This document shows positions 23,404 to 35,105 of a stretch of 64,000 nucleotides of DNA, piece by piece. The DNA lies in NCBI GenBank assembly GCA_963971305.1, contig OZ020311.1, positions 1,798,001-1,862,000 of the forward strand, read 5' to 3'. How positions within the stretch are numbered: the first letter of the stretch is position 1; every line of letters begins with the position of its first letter. The stretch comes from Arcuatula senhousia (Eukaryota > Mollusca > Bivalvia > Mytilida > Mytilidae). A program made the translations under genes and the position numbers. The notes below the pieces were generated by a model that saw only the letters and a list, made by a program, of their open reading frames with translations, had not been told where the DNA came from and did no database searches.

Positions 23404-25509
23404 TTTGATATGAGTGTTAACGTAAGTTAAAGCTAAATTTTAACGTGTTAATCAAAAAAGAAAAAAATTGTATGCCTCGTGTGCGAAGCATTTCAATTAA
23501 AAATTAGTTTGATAATTATAGTATTGAAGTATTGTAGAACTTTGTATGACTACTAGATACAAAATTAAGAAATCATTTGACCTTTAGCCAGGTCTTTTGT
23601 TCTTGATTTATAGAAATCGCAAACGCGAATAGATCTTGTTGTTTAAATTATTTCTAGAGCAATCAATGTGTTAGCAATTAACATTGCCATACGTGAAAAC
23701 GAAGAGAATATAAATAATTCACTGAAAGACACATTGAATGTCAACTTTCTTATCAGAAATAATTATATTATAGATTTATAGAAGAAATTTCATCATCTTT
23801 GAAATGGCTCCAATATAATAAATTACAAATTCACCTCTTTAAATGATCTGGAAATGCCTCCAACGCAAATATTCTTAGGTTTGCCTCTCAAATGAACTTA
23901 AGATTTTTTGTTTTACTTAACAACTTCGGATTTATAGAACAATTTCCATCATATTTATAATGCCTGCAATGCTTTTCTAAACTAAAATATTTAGGGTTGA
24001 TATTATTTAAATATTTATTTCAATTTTGATTGAAAAAAAACATTCTTTAAAATTGATAGGAAAAATAGAAATTTACATTATTTTTCATGCATTTACATTT
24101 TCTTCTTCGTATCTTTGCCTTATTTTGTCTTCTTTTTTTCTTGGAAAAACAAATTTCCAAGCTGGAATGATATCAAATATCCAAAAAGAAAAGACAAGGT
24201 ATGCTTATCTATACCGGAAAAATTGAATTAAGTACCTAATGGTTCTCACATTGTACACGCATTTCAAAAGACATAGTGGTTTGACCAGGCTTTTTGACGA
24301 CTGACCTCTCTCTTCCATTGCGATCATATAGCTCGGAAATAACACAACACACAACACGTGTGATACGCAATATGAAACAATAAATACTTAACACAGCAAG
24401 GAGGACGATTAATTTTTTTTTTTGGAAATTGTAAAATATCTTTCCTACAAACTCTTATGATCTCATTACCAAATTGGAATTATAAAAGCTTAATGTATGT
24501 ACTTTTTTATTGATTTAAACGTGGTACATAATTAAAATTCTTTTGATAAAACCATTTTTTCTTAAAACTAAAAATTAATATTTTAGCTAAAATACCTTAT
24601 TTCTGATATCTTGTTGTTAATGGTCAAAAATAAATTTGGCACGCATTTTTTTAAATTACAACCAAACCTGTTAAGTAAATTGCTATAGGCTAAAAGCGGA
24701 AGACTGAGATATATTTCAATCGTCAATGAATACATTTTACTTGTAACCAGAAGCAATGCAGAACAATCGAGTAAGTTTAAAACTGATTCATCGTTTCACA
24801 AATGCCAATAAAATTGAATTGCAATCAACTTCGTCATAAACCTATTTCGGGTAAAATTCTTGATCTTTTTATGACTACATTAGTATTAATGAGCTGAAAT
24901 AAAATCTTTCTATTCGTGCAAACTGAAGATCACCTGCTTCATGATAGTAAATATGAGAAATGAGTTGCATTTGTCTTTCTTCGGCTCGACACCTACATGT
25001 CTAATTTCACAAAGTGGTAGAGATATTTTTGTAAATATCTAAAACAGATCAAGGTGGGCATTTTAATCGATCGAATGTATCGAAAAAAAAATCTTAAAGG
25101 TTCACAAAAGACAAATTGATTTCAAAGGCCAAAACTTACCTGCTTCTCAAGATCATTGCGGATTTTCTTTGAGTATGTATATTCTGCTTAAAGCCTGTTT
25201 TAACTTAAGGACATTTGGCCTGCTTAATATAGGTGTCTTAAAAAAAGAACGATTCTATCTCCATACAATTTAAATGGACGATGACATGACTTAGTCTGGA
25301 GATATTTTCATTGAGCTGGTCCATGGGTTATAAGATAGTTGACAAAACTGAAGTTTGCTCTTAAAAAGGATTTAAATGTGAAAATAGTTAGTAGTAGGTG
25401 ACACGAAAGACAGTCATATGCTCTACCAATCATGATTAAAACCATCTTTACAATTTTCGGGCCACAGACAGATATATTTTTTAATCAGTGTATCTAATTT
25501 TTATATCAC

Positions 25510-25690
25510 AGATAACAGCGCGAATGAAGTGCTATAGCAAGAATGAACTGCTAACTGTTCCGGTTGTGTTTGTGTTGTGTGTGTATTTATTTTGTTCGTG
25601 TTGTTTTCGTTCGAATTTACTGGGTTTTAGTTGCCATTTCGAGCTTTTGACATTCGGATGCCCCTTTTCTACTTTCAAACTGTTAATAAA
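25510..25690 (+). repeat. Diverged PLE tail copy
   Basis: Retains GCTATAGCAAGAATGAACTG...CTGTTCCGG and GAGCTTTTGACATTCGGATG in the order found in the PLE tail at 30330-30585. Confidence 0.5.
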
Positions 25691-25827
25691 TAGTGTGATA
25701 GTGATAATTGACTATGTATATCTTAGTTAAAAGGTTAATTCGAGTAACATTGATATTCCAATAGTGTTTTATAGAATTTTTCTAATATTTTCATTAAAAC
25801 TGCCGATTGTTAATTGCAAAATTGTTT

Positions 25828-26052
25828 AAAACGCCAGGTTTCTTTCCTTGTAATGCACATGGTCGATACCCTTGGTGCTGGATTTGGCTTTCCTGTTCGA
25901 AACTTTTGGTTTTGAGAACTTTTCATTCAATATTTTTGGTTTATGATCTTCCAATGTTTGACTCAAATGCTGATGATGAGGGATTACTCCTTGAAATATC
26001 GATATACAGCATAACCAAATTAACCGTTTTATACCCGTTTTTGGTATTGTAC
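25828..26052 (+). repeat. Family A repeat copy (partial), ribozyme core mutated
   Basis: Plus-strand copy from CCAGGTTTCTTTCCTTGTAA to CCCGTTTTTGGTATTG. The hammerhead site (25967-26012) keeps helix I (ATGCTG/CAGCAT), GAA and palindromic helix III ATATCGATAT. C3 has become A (ATGATGA), which should abolish cleavage. Confidence 0.6.
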
Positions 26053-26229
26053 TTTAATCTATATCTTTTTAATGTATAATATTAATGTAAAAAAAAACTT
26101 CATGGAATATTTATTTAATGTTTAATTGACGTAAGTTGAACGTAAGCATGTTTAACGTTAATTAAGTGTTGAAGATGAATGTTTACATTTTAAGGCCATT
26201 TTATAATTGTAGAATTAAGCGACATCATA

Positions 26230-26610
26230 TGTGAACTGTTATACTGTTTGTTTGCCCATTAATTTTCAAATGATGTTATGTGTACATTTATTGATGATAG
26301 CTAGTCCTTTGTTATACTGATTTTCAAGAATGATCAGTGTATCTTGTGTTTGGTTGTTCATTGATTTTTGAAATGATAGTACATGTAATGTTTAGTTTTA
26401 TTGATGATAGTCCATTTTAATTCTGATCAGTGCATATTGTTTGGTTGTCCATTGATTTTTGACATGATAGTTCATGTAATGTTAAGTTTTATTGATGATA
26501 GTCCATTCTAACTCTGATCAGTGTATATTGTTTGGTTGTTCATTAATTTTTGAATGGTAGTACATGTAATGTTTAGTTTTATTAATGATAGTCAATTTTA
26601 ATCTTCATAA
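26230..26610. repeat. Minisatellite with ~90-bp units
   Basis: The phrase ATTGATGATAG...CTGATCAGTG...TTTGGTTGTYCATT begins near 26288, 26400, 26491 and 26581. The first unit is longer (112 bp) and the others are 90-91 bp. About four units, moderately diverged. Confidence 0.6.
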
Positions 26611-27949
26611 ATGTAATACGTTGAATTAAATAGTTATATAGCATATCCAATTAACCGTTTATACCCGCGTTTTGGTATTTGTAATTTCCTTTAATTTCGA
26701 AACTGATCTTAATATATGAAATAAGGTTGTCGGTGGACCCTTGAAGATATAATTAGCTTAAATATTTGATGAAGCTTATTTTATGTACGTAAGTGATACA
26801 TATATAATAGATTTATATCAATCGATTATTGAAGATCGGTACATGCATCAAAAACAATTTTCTTGGATTAATCTCCAATAAACGGCTTATAGATATTCGT
26901 ACTAACAAAAGAAAAAAAAAGTGTTTTTTTTCTATTAAAACAGCAGACAAGACAATTAAATATGTATTAATACTATTGTTGGTTTTTTTTTTTCTGCAAC
27001 GATTTGTATTCGCTATTTGTAAAAAAATATAGCATTTTTAGAAAAAGGGGAAGTAGTTCAAGGATACTATTAAAGAGGCTAAAAGGAAAAAAGATATGTA
27101 GTGTTTGATTTTAAGATTAAGAAAATATATTTTTTATTATAAAATTTACATTCTTGTATATGACGAAAAAATGTAAAGTTCCAGATAATGGATTTTGCTA
27201 CACGTGACCCACGTTTCGTCTCTTCAAAACTGACCACAGCCCTTCTAGCAAAATGATGGAAATGAGTATAAAGAGTATAGAACGATAAATTCAACCAAAT
27301 AATTCCGGAACAATACCCAAATTGATTAAGACTAAAATTAAGCTATGCCTGGTGTATTCAGAACCTTTAAGTTTTGACATTTGTACCTTTATGTTCCAAT
27401 ATACTTTGTTCCTGAAACTAATTTTTAATAAGCTAAGTACTGTTTCCTGTTTCGTTTTTTTATGTCAAAAGAAACAAATGTTTTCTGCTTTGCGTGTTGT
27501 AATAGAAAACTTTTTTTAATGAAGTACTAAACTAAATCTCAAAAGGGTGCTGAAAACGATTAATATCTAACAATATGTCGTGAACATGTTTAATAAAAAG
27601 ACAATTGCAAATTCTAATAGCTTTTATCTGATTAAACCTACTGCTTAAAATGATATCTTAAAAAGTAAAAAAAGTTTTGCGACGTATAGATGGCTCAAAT
27701 TCATAATTGAAAATGAGTTGAGATTCTTACATGGAACCCGCAAACGAGGTTGGAAGCAATATTAAAATGTAAAAAACGACAAATAAGAGAAACCAATTGT
27801 AAAACCTTTGGCTTTCCATAAAAATAAATAAATTAGCAGAAAGAAAAGCCAAACAAATTAAGAAAGTTACATTAATGAAACTAACCTTATAATGAGTGAC
27901 TATTAACATAAAAAAGAGGATAATTAGATAAAGAATGAGTGTACTCGAT

Positions 27950-28190
27950 TCAGCTTACGATATAACCAATTTTAAAAATTCGCAATTGAAAACAGCCAGC
28001 AGCCTCCAATGTGACCAATGGTGACCGCTCGCTGTTTTGCAACCATATTACACTATATACACCTTATCCTAAAACTTCAAGGAAAGACCCCCTTGTTAAC
28101 AAATAGTGAATGACAAAAAGTCAACAAGCACAAATAAAAGCTTTGGTAAAGATTCCTGGCTTAGGAAAGGCACATATTAATGTGGCAAAA
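27950..28190 (-). repeat. Family B repeat copy, diverged
   Basis: Reverse orientation relative to 35655-36068. Recognisable by AAACAGCCAGCAGCCTCCAA, GAAAGACCCCC and AAGATTCCTGGCTTAGGAAA. Confidence 0.5.
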
Positions 28191-28244
28191 TAACAAAGCA
28201 CAAAACCAAAAGTTTTAGGCTAATAAGAGAATATATGTACTTAC

Positions 28245-28337
28245 ATCCTCGGGTGAAAATAGTTCTTTTGCTGTGCTGTGACTGATATAAAGGATGGCAA
28301 ATGTTACTAAAAGAGTAAAAGTGTCCTTTATTTGCAT
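28245..28337 (-). CDS. Neuropeptide precursor, signal-peptide exon (start codon)
   Basis: The ATG at 28337-28335 opens 31 codons ending at the donor GAT|GTAAGT, phase 0. The sequence has a short charged start (MQIKD), a hydrophobic core (TFTLLVTFAILYI) and a likely signal-peptidase site after STA (residues 21-23), then an acidic start of the propeptide (KELFSPED). The phase matches the central exon at 22335. Too short for ORF scanning. The exon probably extends 5' to 28501, where a T-rich tract ends in CAG. Confidence 0.8.
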
Positions 28338-28501
28338 TATAGTTCCACAAGTGATATTTTATAAATACGATGGAAGGGTGTCTAGTCCTAAATTGACGAG
28401 TCTTTGGTCTTCCCTGATCTTGTTTTCTCTTTTGTCAAAGATATTTGGCTTTAGTAGATGAGGATTAGAATAGCTTCAGGTTACTGTTATATCGTCTGTA
28501 T
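28338..28501 (-). other. 5' UTR part of the signal-peptide exon
   Basis: A good acceptor (pyrimidine-rich, TTTTATACAG) ends at 28502, implying an upstream non-coding exon not identified here. A TATAAAA at 28363-28357 lies too close to the ATG to be the likely promoter. Confidence 0.4.
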
Positions 28502-30329
28502 CTGTATAAAAGAAAAACAAACAATACAATTGTTGCATTTTACTTTTTAGTTTATAAATAGCCGCTGGTCTGGCGTAGGTGAGCCTTACGGCTTAATCAA
28601 CATTCATCACAAAAGCGAAAAGTTAATTGGAGGTTAAACTTTTGTACTGCTAATGATAATAAATACCCAAGGCCGGTAGTCTTGTGTTGTTTCCTGCCGA
28701 AATCATTTTTTGAAAGGTTTAACAAATTGTTGTTTACTATTATCTTAGTGTTTAAATGTGTTTTTTGTTGTTTCTTTCTTTTTTTCGTTTGAGTGGAATT
28801 TCCGGAGTATGTGAACAACACAACGAAACCTAAACCACACGTTTTAGCAAACAATTTATACAATGTGTCAATATCGATAAAATGTCAACTGTAAATTGGT
28901 TAGTTGTTTTAGACTTGGACTATGCTTAAATACAAAATTGCTTGACCACTAAGCTCAAAAATGAGCACCTGTAGAGCATGAAATTAATTCTTTCTTTAAT
29001 GTAGAATATTTTTTATTTGTTTTTTACCTTACAATAGATAGTTGTTGCCAAAATAATTCTAATATAAGATCTGAAATCATCTACATGGCAGATTTTTCCT
29101 TATTTTTTTGTTTTTAGTATCTTATATTTAGTGTTATTATTGAGTGTTTTAATTTGTTTTAATTTCTGTTACACAGGCAAATTGGACTCGAGTGAGTTAC
29201 TTTTTAAAAGCTTCACATGGCGCGGTCCATGAGAAAATTGTGTGCGGTGTTTAGATATAATGACCAAAATTTCAAGCAAAACACATGTGAATTTACGTGG
29301 TTATTTTTTTTTTACGAAAAATTACTCTAATGAAAAACAATTGAAGAAAATGAAAATTCTGTTCATGGTAACAGTAAATGCGTTTGTAAAAATAAATTAA
29401 GGTGTCTCAGGGCTATTAAAATTTTACTATAGTGTTTTGGTACAACGATAGGCAAAATTAAAAGTGGGGTTTACCGTTCATTTTAAAGATCTATCATCTG
29501 TCTAAAAATAGCAGTTTCAATAATTTCATATCGAATTTATAGGGAGAAAAACTATAGAGGCACCTTAAGAAGAATTCCTACTATAGAGTCAGCTCAAAAT
29601 CTGAAGGAAAGTCCCTTTTCTAAAGCTCTTCAAAATTGTACGGAAAAAACATAGGGTCATTCTTCATTATTCCAAGATATTAATGAAATAGGAAATTTTT
29701 CAATCCATTCTTTATAAATTATTTCCATTTGATTTAGTACAGGAAATTCTAAAAAAATATATTAAAATGTTATTTTTGTATTATAATTGCTCCTAACTTT
29801 ATAAAATATACTATAATAAATATTTTTGTCAGCTTAGTCCAGTTAGTTTATTAATTTTATACAAATACCAATATGTGCAAAAAGATGCACAGTTTAAAAG
29901 CCTCAAGCCACCTTAAAATACGTTTAATACAAGCTGATATTGCTTTTTGAATTATAAGAAAGTCCTGGTAGATTTTGTGATGTAAAACATGCCTACAGAC
30001 ACATAGACCAGCAATTGTTTTTGAAAATTAAAAAAAAAATAAATTAAAGTGCTAAACAGTGGAATATAACATAATAATAGAAAAAAAAACAACAAACAGA
30101 GGAAGAAAATTTACAGTAATACTGGTAATATATTCAACAGCATATTGTATAGAAATACAATGTCATTTAAATTTAACACAATACAAAACTCAATTAAAAT
30201 TTCATAATGTTGGTTAATTATATAAATTGCCAAAATCATTTTGTAAATAACTTGATTTTCATATATGTATAAAAACATCATAAAGTCCAAAAAAATATTA
30301 AAGAAAGCGAATAATATACGAATTCCTTT
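28502..30329. other. AT-rich sequence upstream of the neuropeptide gene
   Basis: This would contain intron, the first exon and possibly the promoter of the neuropeptide gene, but no exon or promoter could be fixed. Apart from the small candidate element at 29401-29564 nothing is recognisable. Confidence 0.35.
29401..29564. mobile_element. Possible MITE with TTAA flanks
   Basis: GGTGTCTC at the left and GAGGCACC at the right, both bordered by TTAA (29397-29400 and 29565-29568), as for piggyBac or Kolobok-type elements. The TIR is only 8 bp with one mismatch, so this may be chance. Another CCACC-TTAA lies near 29912. Confidence 0.3.
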
Positions 30330-30585
30330 CCGGATTTGACACACTGACTTGACTGTTGGTAACGCGACGAGTGTGCTATAGCAAGCAGGAACTGCTTACT
30401 CTTCCGAGTTCACTATCATTTCGACTGGAATTCGCGTTTTTGATTGATGTTCAGTTATTTTTGTGTTTCTATGTTTTACATATTGTCTGTTTTTGTCCTG
30501 TTCTTGTTGGTATTTACTGGTTTTGTCTCTGCCCTTTTGGACTTATGACATTCGGATACCCCATTGGTTCTTCTGCTTCTTACTC
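30330..30585 (+). mobile_element. 5'-truncated PLE tail copy
   Basis: Plus-strand copy of the tail from GGATTTGACACACTG through GCTATAGCAAGCAGGAACTG to CATTCGGATACCCCATTGGT and CTTCTGCTTCTTA, colinear with 9225-9500 reversed. Confidence 0.7.
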
Positions 30586-30790
30586 TATCTGATAGTAAAA
30601 CTTTCTATTTTTAACAAGCATTGAACAAAACAAGATTCTAAAAATTGAAGATCATGACTGTGTTATGAATATTTTATATTAACCGATGGTATCAGTGTCT
30701 GGTTTCAATTTGATACCTCGCAATTCATAATGTTGTATCACGCATGAGTAAAGGTCAAAGGTCAATTGATCTCATGTTACACTCAGTCAT

Positions 30791-30881
30791 GTTATCGGTG
30801 CGAATTTGATTTCTATTTTTCCAAACGCTGCTGATGATCAGCAGTATTTGGAAAAATAGAAATCAAATCCGCACCGATAAC
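30791..30881. repeat. Long near-perfect palindrome
   Basis: GTTATCGGTGCGAATTTGAT at the left pairs with ATCAAATCCGCACCGATAAC at the right. Pairing continues inward to the centre GCTGCTGATGATCAGCAG, leaving almost no loop. It joins directly to a family A fragment. Confidence 0.7.
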
Positions 30882-30975
30882 ACAGGTGAATGGTTACTCT
30901 TTGAAATATCGATATATAGCATAACCAAATTAACCGTTTTTATACCCGTTTTGGTATTGTGTTTCCAAATTGGTT
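30882..30975 (+). repeat. Family A repeat fragment
   Basis: Only the block GGTTACTCTTTGAAATATCG through CCCGTTTTGGTATTG. The ribozyme's 5' half is lost at the palindrome junction. Confidence 0.6.
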
Positions 30976-31284
30976 GGACAAGTTTGCTTTTCAAGTTATC
31001 AAATTCGTGTGATCTCCTTTCATTTTAGTGAATTTTGTAATTTCGTTTTATGTTTAGATCACTCTTTCATTTTGAACGTAAGTCTTGTCATATAATACAT
31101 TTGGTTTTCTATTAAAGTGTTACATATTGTCCATATCATCGATAAATGTATTATATCTTTTTTCTATTATGTTGATTTTTGTCGAATATTCTTTACTTTT
31201 TAACAATTAAGTAAATATGATTCTATCATATCCTTTTTTACAGTGGAGATTCAAAATTATAAAGTATTTCTTCTTTTTAGAGGG

Positions 31285-31470
31285 CAGATGGTTTTCATTA
31301 ACCTCGGTGCTGGATTTGGCTTCCCTGTTCGAACCTTTTGGCTTTGAATACTTTTCATCCAATACTTTTGGTTTTTTACCTTCCAATGTTTTGTGCCAAT
31401 GCTGCTGATGAGAGGTTAATCCTTGAAATATATACAGCATCACCGTTTTTATAACCGTTTTGGTATTTAT
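31285..31470 (+). repeat. Family A repeat copy (half monomer)
   Basis: Plus-strand copy from CCTCGGTGCTGGATTTGGCT to ATAACCGTTTTGGTATTTAT, containing the best-preserved family A hammerhead. Confidence 0.65.
31399..31440 (+). ncRNA. Hammerhead ribozyme motif, family A (best copy)
   Basis: In order: helix I ATGCTG; core CTGATGA; helix II GAGG/CCTT enclosing TTAAT (G-U, A-U, G-C, G-C); core GAA; palindromic helix III ATATAT; cleavage base A in an AUA triplet; helix I partner CAGCAT. All invariant core residues are present and helix I is perfectly paired. Helix III is very short and self-complementary, as in animal PLE and retrozyme hammerheads reported to work better as dimers. It is called from sequence alone. 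Confidence 0.7.
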
Positions 31471-32602
31471 ATCATAAGAAACGTTCTAGCTTTCAGCGAC
31501 CAGAGTAAGAAGCAATTTGATATCAATATTTCTAAAACACAAGAATATCAACATTGTAATGCAATAATGCATAAAAGGTTTTTTCCTTGTATTTAAGACA
31601 AATTTGATGTTCCTAATTATCATTGGTCTTGATTTCAAATCGTTTTTATAAGTTAAACTTTTCTGAAGAATTAACCTTTTCCTTTTCACTTATTTATATT
31701 TCAAATTCAGAAACAATACGTTTCGGGATGTTTAAAACATGTAAAAGTTACAATAATCCTTAACCATGTTTTTACAGTTGATCAGCTAACACAATTCGTT
31801 TAATATTCTTTTGATTTCTTTTCTTTTTTTTTTCAGTAAAAAATATTTTTATTTAAAGTCCTGTGACTAAAGAACAAAACGAATTAATAGATTCAAATAG
31901 TATGCATTTTTTTTTATATCTTAAATAAGAGAAAAGATTAAAATAATTGAAAATAAAACATATTTACAGTATATTAACAAAATCTAACATTGGTCTTTTC
32001 CACAATAATCTTTGATGATTGGCTAGAACAAGACAGGTTAATACTTAACATGCTTGATGTGAGGTAAGGAGAATTTTTTTTTCATTGGTAAAGGTCTATT
32101 GTGGCGATGATCAAGCTTAATTGCTGGGTTTATAACGAATAATTCTAGATAAGCATGTCCTAAGCAAGGAATCTTTCGGCAAAGATTTTATCAAGTACTT
32201 TTATTATTAACATCAATTGTTCTACTGCTAGAAAAAGTTTTGCAGCATTAAAAAAAAAATAATCTCTGATGTTTTGTCAAATATTTTTAATATTTTTCAA
32301 TAAAAAAGAAAGATCAGAGACAACCGATTTTCATGAAATCGGAGTTTCTTTGCCAATTCCCCGTATTTTTAAAACGTTGCTTCATGTACATTAATTCCAG
32401 AACTAAGTTTTATCTATTTATGCCATGAACAGGTGGTTTTTATGCGAATCGATCAAGGTGTTAATCTATCTTATTCGATTTGCGGAAAAAGATCAAATTA
32501 TCAAAGCGTTGAACCAGTGATCAAATATTAATGTTAGAGTTACACAAGAAGAAAATAAAAACAAATACAGTAAGAAGATACACGTGTTATGAGTCTTCTT
32601 AA
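31471..32602. other. AT-rich non-coding sequence
   Basis: Nothing recognisable. Confidence 0.4.
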
Positions 32603-32860
32603 TATGAATATCATTAAAACGGATAAATTGGTTATCCTGTACATGTATATTTCAAAGGGTAACATCTCATCAGTAGCCCTAGAGTCAATACAACTGGAAA
32701 GTCGAAAAGAAAAAGTATGAAAAAATAGAACATGAACCAAAAAAGTTTTAAAAAGGAAAGCTCAAGCTAGAACCGAGAAAATCAACAATGTGCAGTACAA
32801 TAAAAGAAACCTGGTACTTTGAACACATTTGAAATTTGAAAAATAAATACTACCGTTTTC
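32603..32860 (-). repeat. Family A repeat copy, diverged
   Basis: Blocks TTGGTTATCCTGTACATGTA, CATCTCATCAGTAG and CAATGTGCAGTACAATAAAA are in family order. The ribozyme core (CTGATGA, GAA) survives, but helix I halves (GGGCTA/CAGGAT) no longer pair. Confidence 0.55.
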
Positions 32861-33809
32861 GGTATTGTATTTCGAAAATTTTAAAGATATGTTTTAAGTT
32901 CATCAAATTCTATTGCAAAAAGTAGCCAAGGTTCTTTACTTGAAAATCTGAAGAAAATTACACGATATATGAATATATTTTTAATCGAATCAGAACGTGA
33001 AATGCAAATACTAGTTTTATAACATGTACTATTTTAAACATAGCATTTTCACAAAACTTAAAAATAAAGTTTGAAAAGATATTATCATAAAAACTTAAAA
33101 CATAATTTACCAGTTTGTTGCAGAGGTACCCTTCAAAAATCCATCCCTTTTTTCTCCTTTTTCTATTCCTAGGTTTCTTCTCTTCTCACCAGTTGCTGCT
33201 TAATTGACGGACTTTTTAATAATGGTTTAAGTCTATCATTCATTCCTTATTTAAAAATATGCTCAAAGATTCATCGTGGGTGAAAGCAAATATAACTTTC
33301 CAATACACTCGTCTTATAATTCGAAAATGAGAGCTGATTGGATAATGGTTTATCTAATGAATATTCATTAGTGAGGTATCGATGACAATATCACAGTATT
33401 ATCAGCGTTGTGATAAATTTTGAAAAATGATTGAATTAAAGGCCGTTGTTTGAAAAAAAGCTGCAATTATTATATTATGGTGTTATTTTCAAACAAGTTA
33501 TTGTTAGGGAAACATAAAAAAAGAAAACAATTAAATCATCGTTTTACTGCAGCTGAGGAATTAAATCTTTTAAAAGGAGTACTTTATCTTATTGTACTTT
33601 AAAAGGTAAACACAATTTACACATTACAGTGAGAACTTAACTATCAAAGTTCAAACAAAATGTAAAAAAACACAATTAGTTGCTTACCGGAGTAGTATTT
33701 AACGCAATATTGCTGACTTCCTACTTATTCATACAATTTGTTTTCTCGCGTCGTTGTATATCTAGAACCTTTCAAAATGTAAAAATAGTACTCGTACCCA
33801 TAGATTTCG
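32861..33809. other. AT-rich non-coding sequence
   Basis: Nothing recognisable. Confidence 0.4.
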
Positions 33810-34110
33810 TGCACGGAAGCCAAACCCAGCACCGTAGAAATAGACCATGAGCAAGGAAAGAAACCTTGATGCCAGTTCATTAAGCGATCCCGTTATCCCA
33901 TGCTATTTAAATGAGATGACGTGTATGTTAAAACAACGATCGCTCTATGAAATGGCACCCTGGTATTTTAAACAATTTTGAATTGAAATAATCTAAAAAT
34001 TTCAATTACAAATATACTTCACAAATTCGTGTCACCCTGATAAACGGATTGTGGTTGGTCTCGGGGTTCTTTGGTCCAACAGCAACTGTTATTGACCCAA
34101 TGTTTTAAAG
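33810..34110 (-). repeat. Family A repeat copy, 3' part, with internal insertion
   Basis: Starts at CGGAAGCCAAACCCAGCACC and ends at TTATTGACCCAATG. The family phrase 'aaagaaacc|tggt' is split by about 80 unrelated bases (33870-33955). The ribozyme segment is absent. Confidence 0.5.
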
Positions 34111-34759
34111 ATAAATAGTGGACAAACGGGCGTCAATTAAAAGCCAAAACCGGTTCCTTTTTAGCTGCAATCATCTGTTTGGTTCGGGTAATTGGTAAAA
34201 ATAAGAATATTTTATTGTATTATGCTTTTAATTGTGAACGAGAAATTTGATTGTGTGAAAAAGAAAAACAGTTTTTGGTTCATCGTAAGACTTGGTAAAA
34301 TGGTTGAATCATTTCTGTTGGCCTGTGACAGTTGAAACTAAAAAAGATATGAAAATAAAGTATGGCAGCGGCTAGATATAGAATTTGCCGAATATTACAA
34401 GATTACTTTTATTTGGTTTTTTTTATTAATTTCTTTCCGTTTCAATAGTACCATAATTTTAGCATGAGCTACCCAGCAATGACCTTACATATAAAAAAAT
34501 GCGAGTTGAATTTGGCTATAGATGGGCGAATTGAAAAACGGAAAGAAAATGCATCATACCTCTTCACGTGTACGCTATTCTCTTACGAGTTGTTACGATT
34601 TTAAACATTTTGAGATTTACGAGTCCTACGATATCTTTTTGCCTTTTACAAGCTATTGTCGAGCTTTCACCATTTCTTCGTTACCCCGAGGTAAGCCCGC
34701 TCCGGCACCAACATTTTTGAGTTGGAGAAAACATCAAAGATTTAAATTATCCGTCTAAA
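34111..34759. other. Non-coding sequence
   Basis: A 78-codon open frame at 34522-34758 has no recognisable domain or conservation that I can see. Otherwise nothing. Confidence 0.35.
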
Positions 34760-35010
34760 TTTCAAAATTGTCTAAACCCTAAGGTTCTTCCTACCCCAGA
34801 CATAGGTTGATTATCTTAGTAATAATTCAGTTCCACAGTTTGGTATTTTTGGTTTTATTGTTCTATGCTCTTCATATTCATATAGTGTTTGGCATTTTCA
34901 ATAATTATGGTAGAGCGCCTCTGATGAGTCTTGAATAGACGAAACGCGCGTCAGGCGTAGCAAAATTTATTGTCTGGAACTTTGTTGTCATTTGTATTTC
35001 GTATGTGAGG
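34760..35010 (+). repeat. Family C repeat copy carrying an intact hammerhead
   Basis: Block order: CAAAATTGTCTAAACCCTAA, CCCAGACATAGGTTGATTAT, a T-rich segment, CATATAGTGTTTGGCATTTT, the ribozyme, then AAATTTATTGTCTGGAACTT. Two decayed copies lie in intron 2 of the neuropeptide gene. Confidence 0.65.
34915..34958 (+). ncRNA. Hammerhead ribozyme, family C, apparently intact
   Basis: In order: helix I GCGCCT; core CTGATGA; helix II GTC/GAC with loop TTGAATA; core GAA; helix III ACGCGCGT (self-complementary); cleavage base C in a GUC triplet; helix I partner AGGCGT (one G-U, the rest Watson-Crick). Every catalytic-core base and the optimal GUC site are present, so self-cleavage after 34952 is predicted. 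The very short palindromic helix III suggests action as a dimer or in tandem transcripts. Hammerheads of this design are known from animal retrozymes and PLEs. Confidence 0.85.
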
Positions 35011-35105
35011 AAATTTTTCGCTCTCTGTGTCCAAAATTTTAATGTTGAAGTTTTACGAAATACCATGTGAGGTCTTCCCGAGTAAAGTATGAGTAAACAT
35101 GAGTG

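Larger units (their letters stand above)
22336..28244 (-). other. Intron 1 of the neuropeptide gene and the repeats in it
   Basis: About 5.9 kb with donor GTAAGT at 28244-28239. It contains family A copies (22660-23015, 25828-26052, 26639-26690), a CRE/E-box site (23392-23403), a diverged PLE tail (25510-25690), a minisatellite (26230-26610) and a family B copy (27950-28190). The stretches 23020-25500 and 26700-27940 hold nothing recognisable. Confidence 0.6.

Noticed and set aside
28357..28363. TATA-like TATAAAA before the neuropeptide start codon
   Set aside because: Too close to the ATG; a strong splice acceptor at 28502-28504 better explains the 5' end of this exon.
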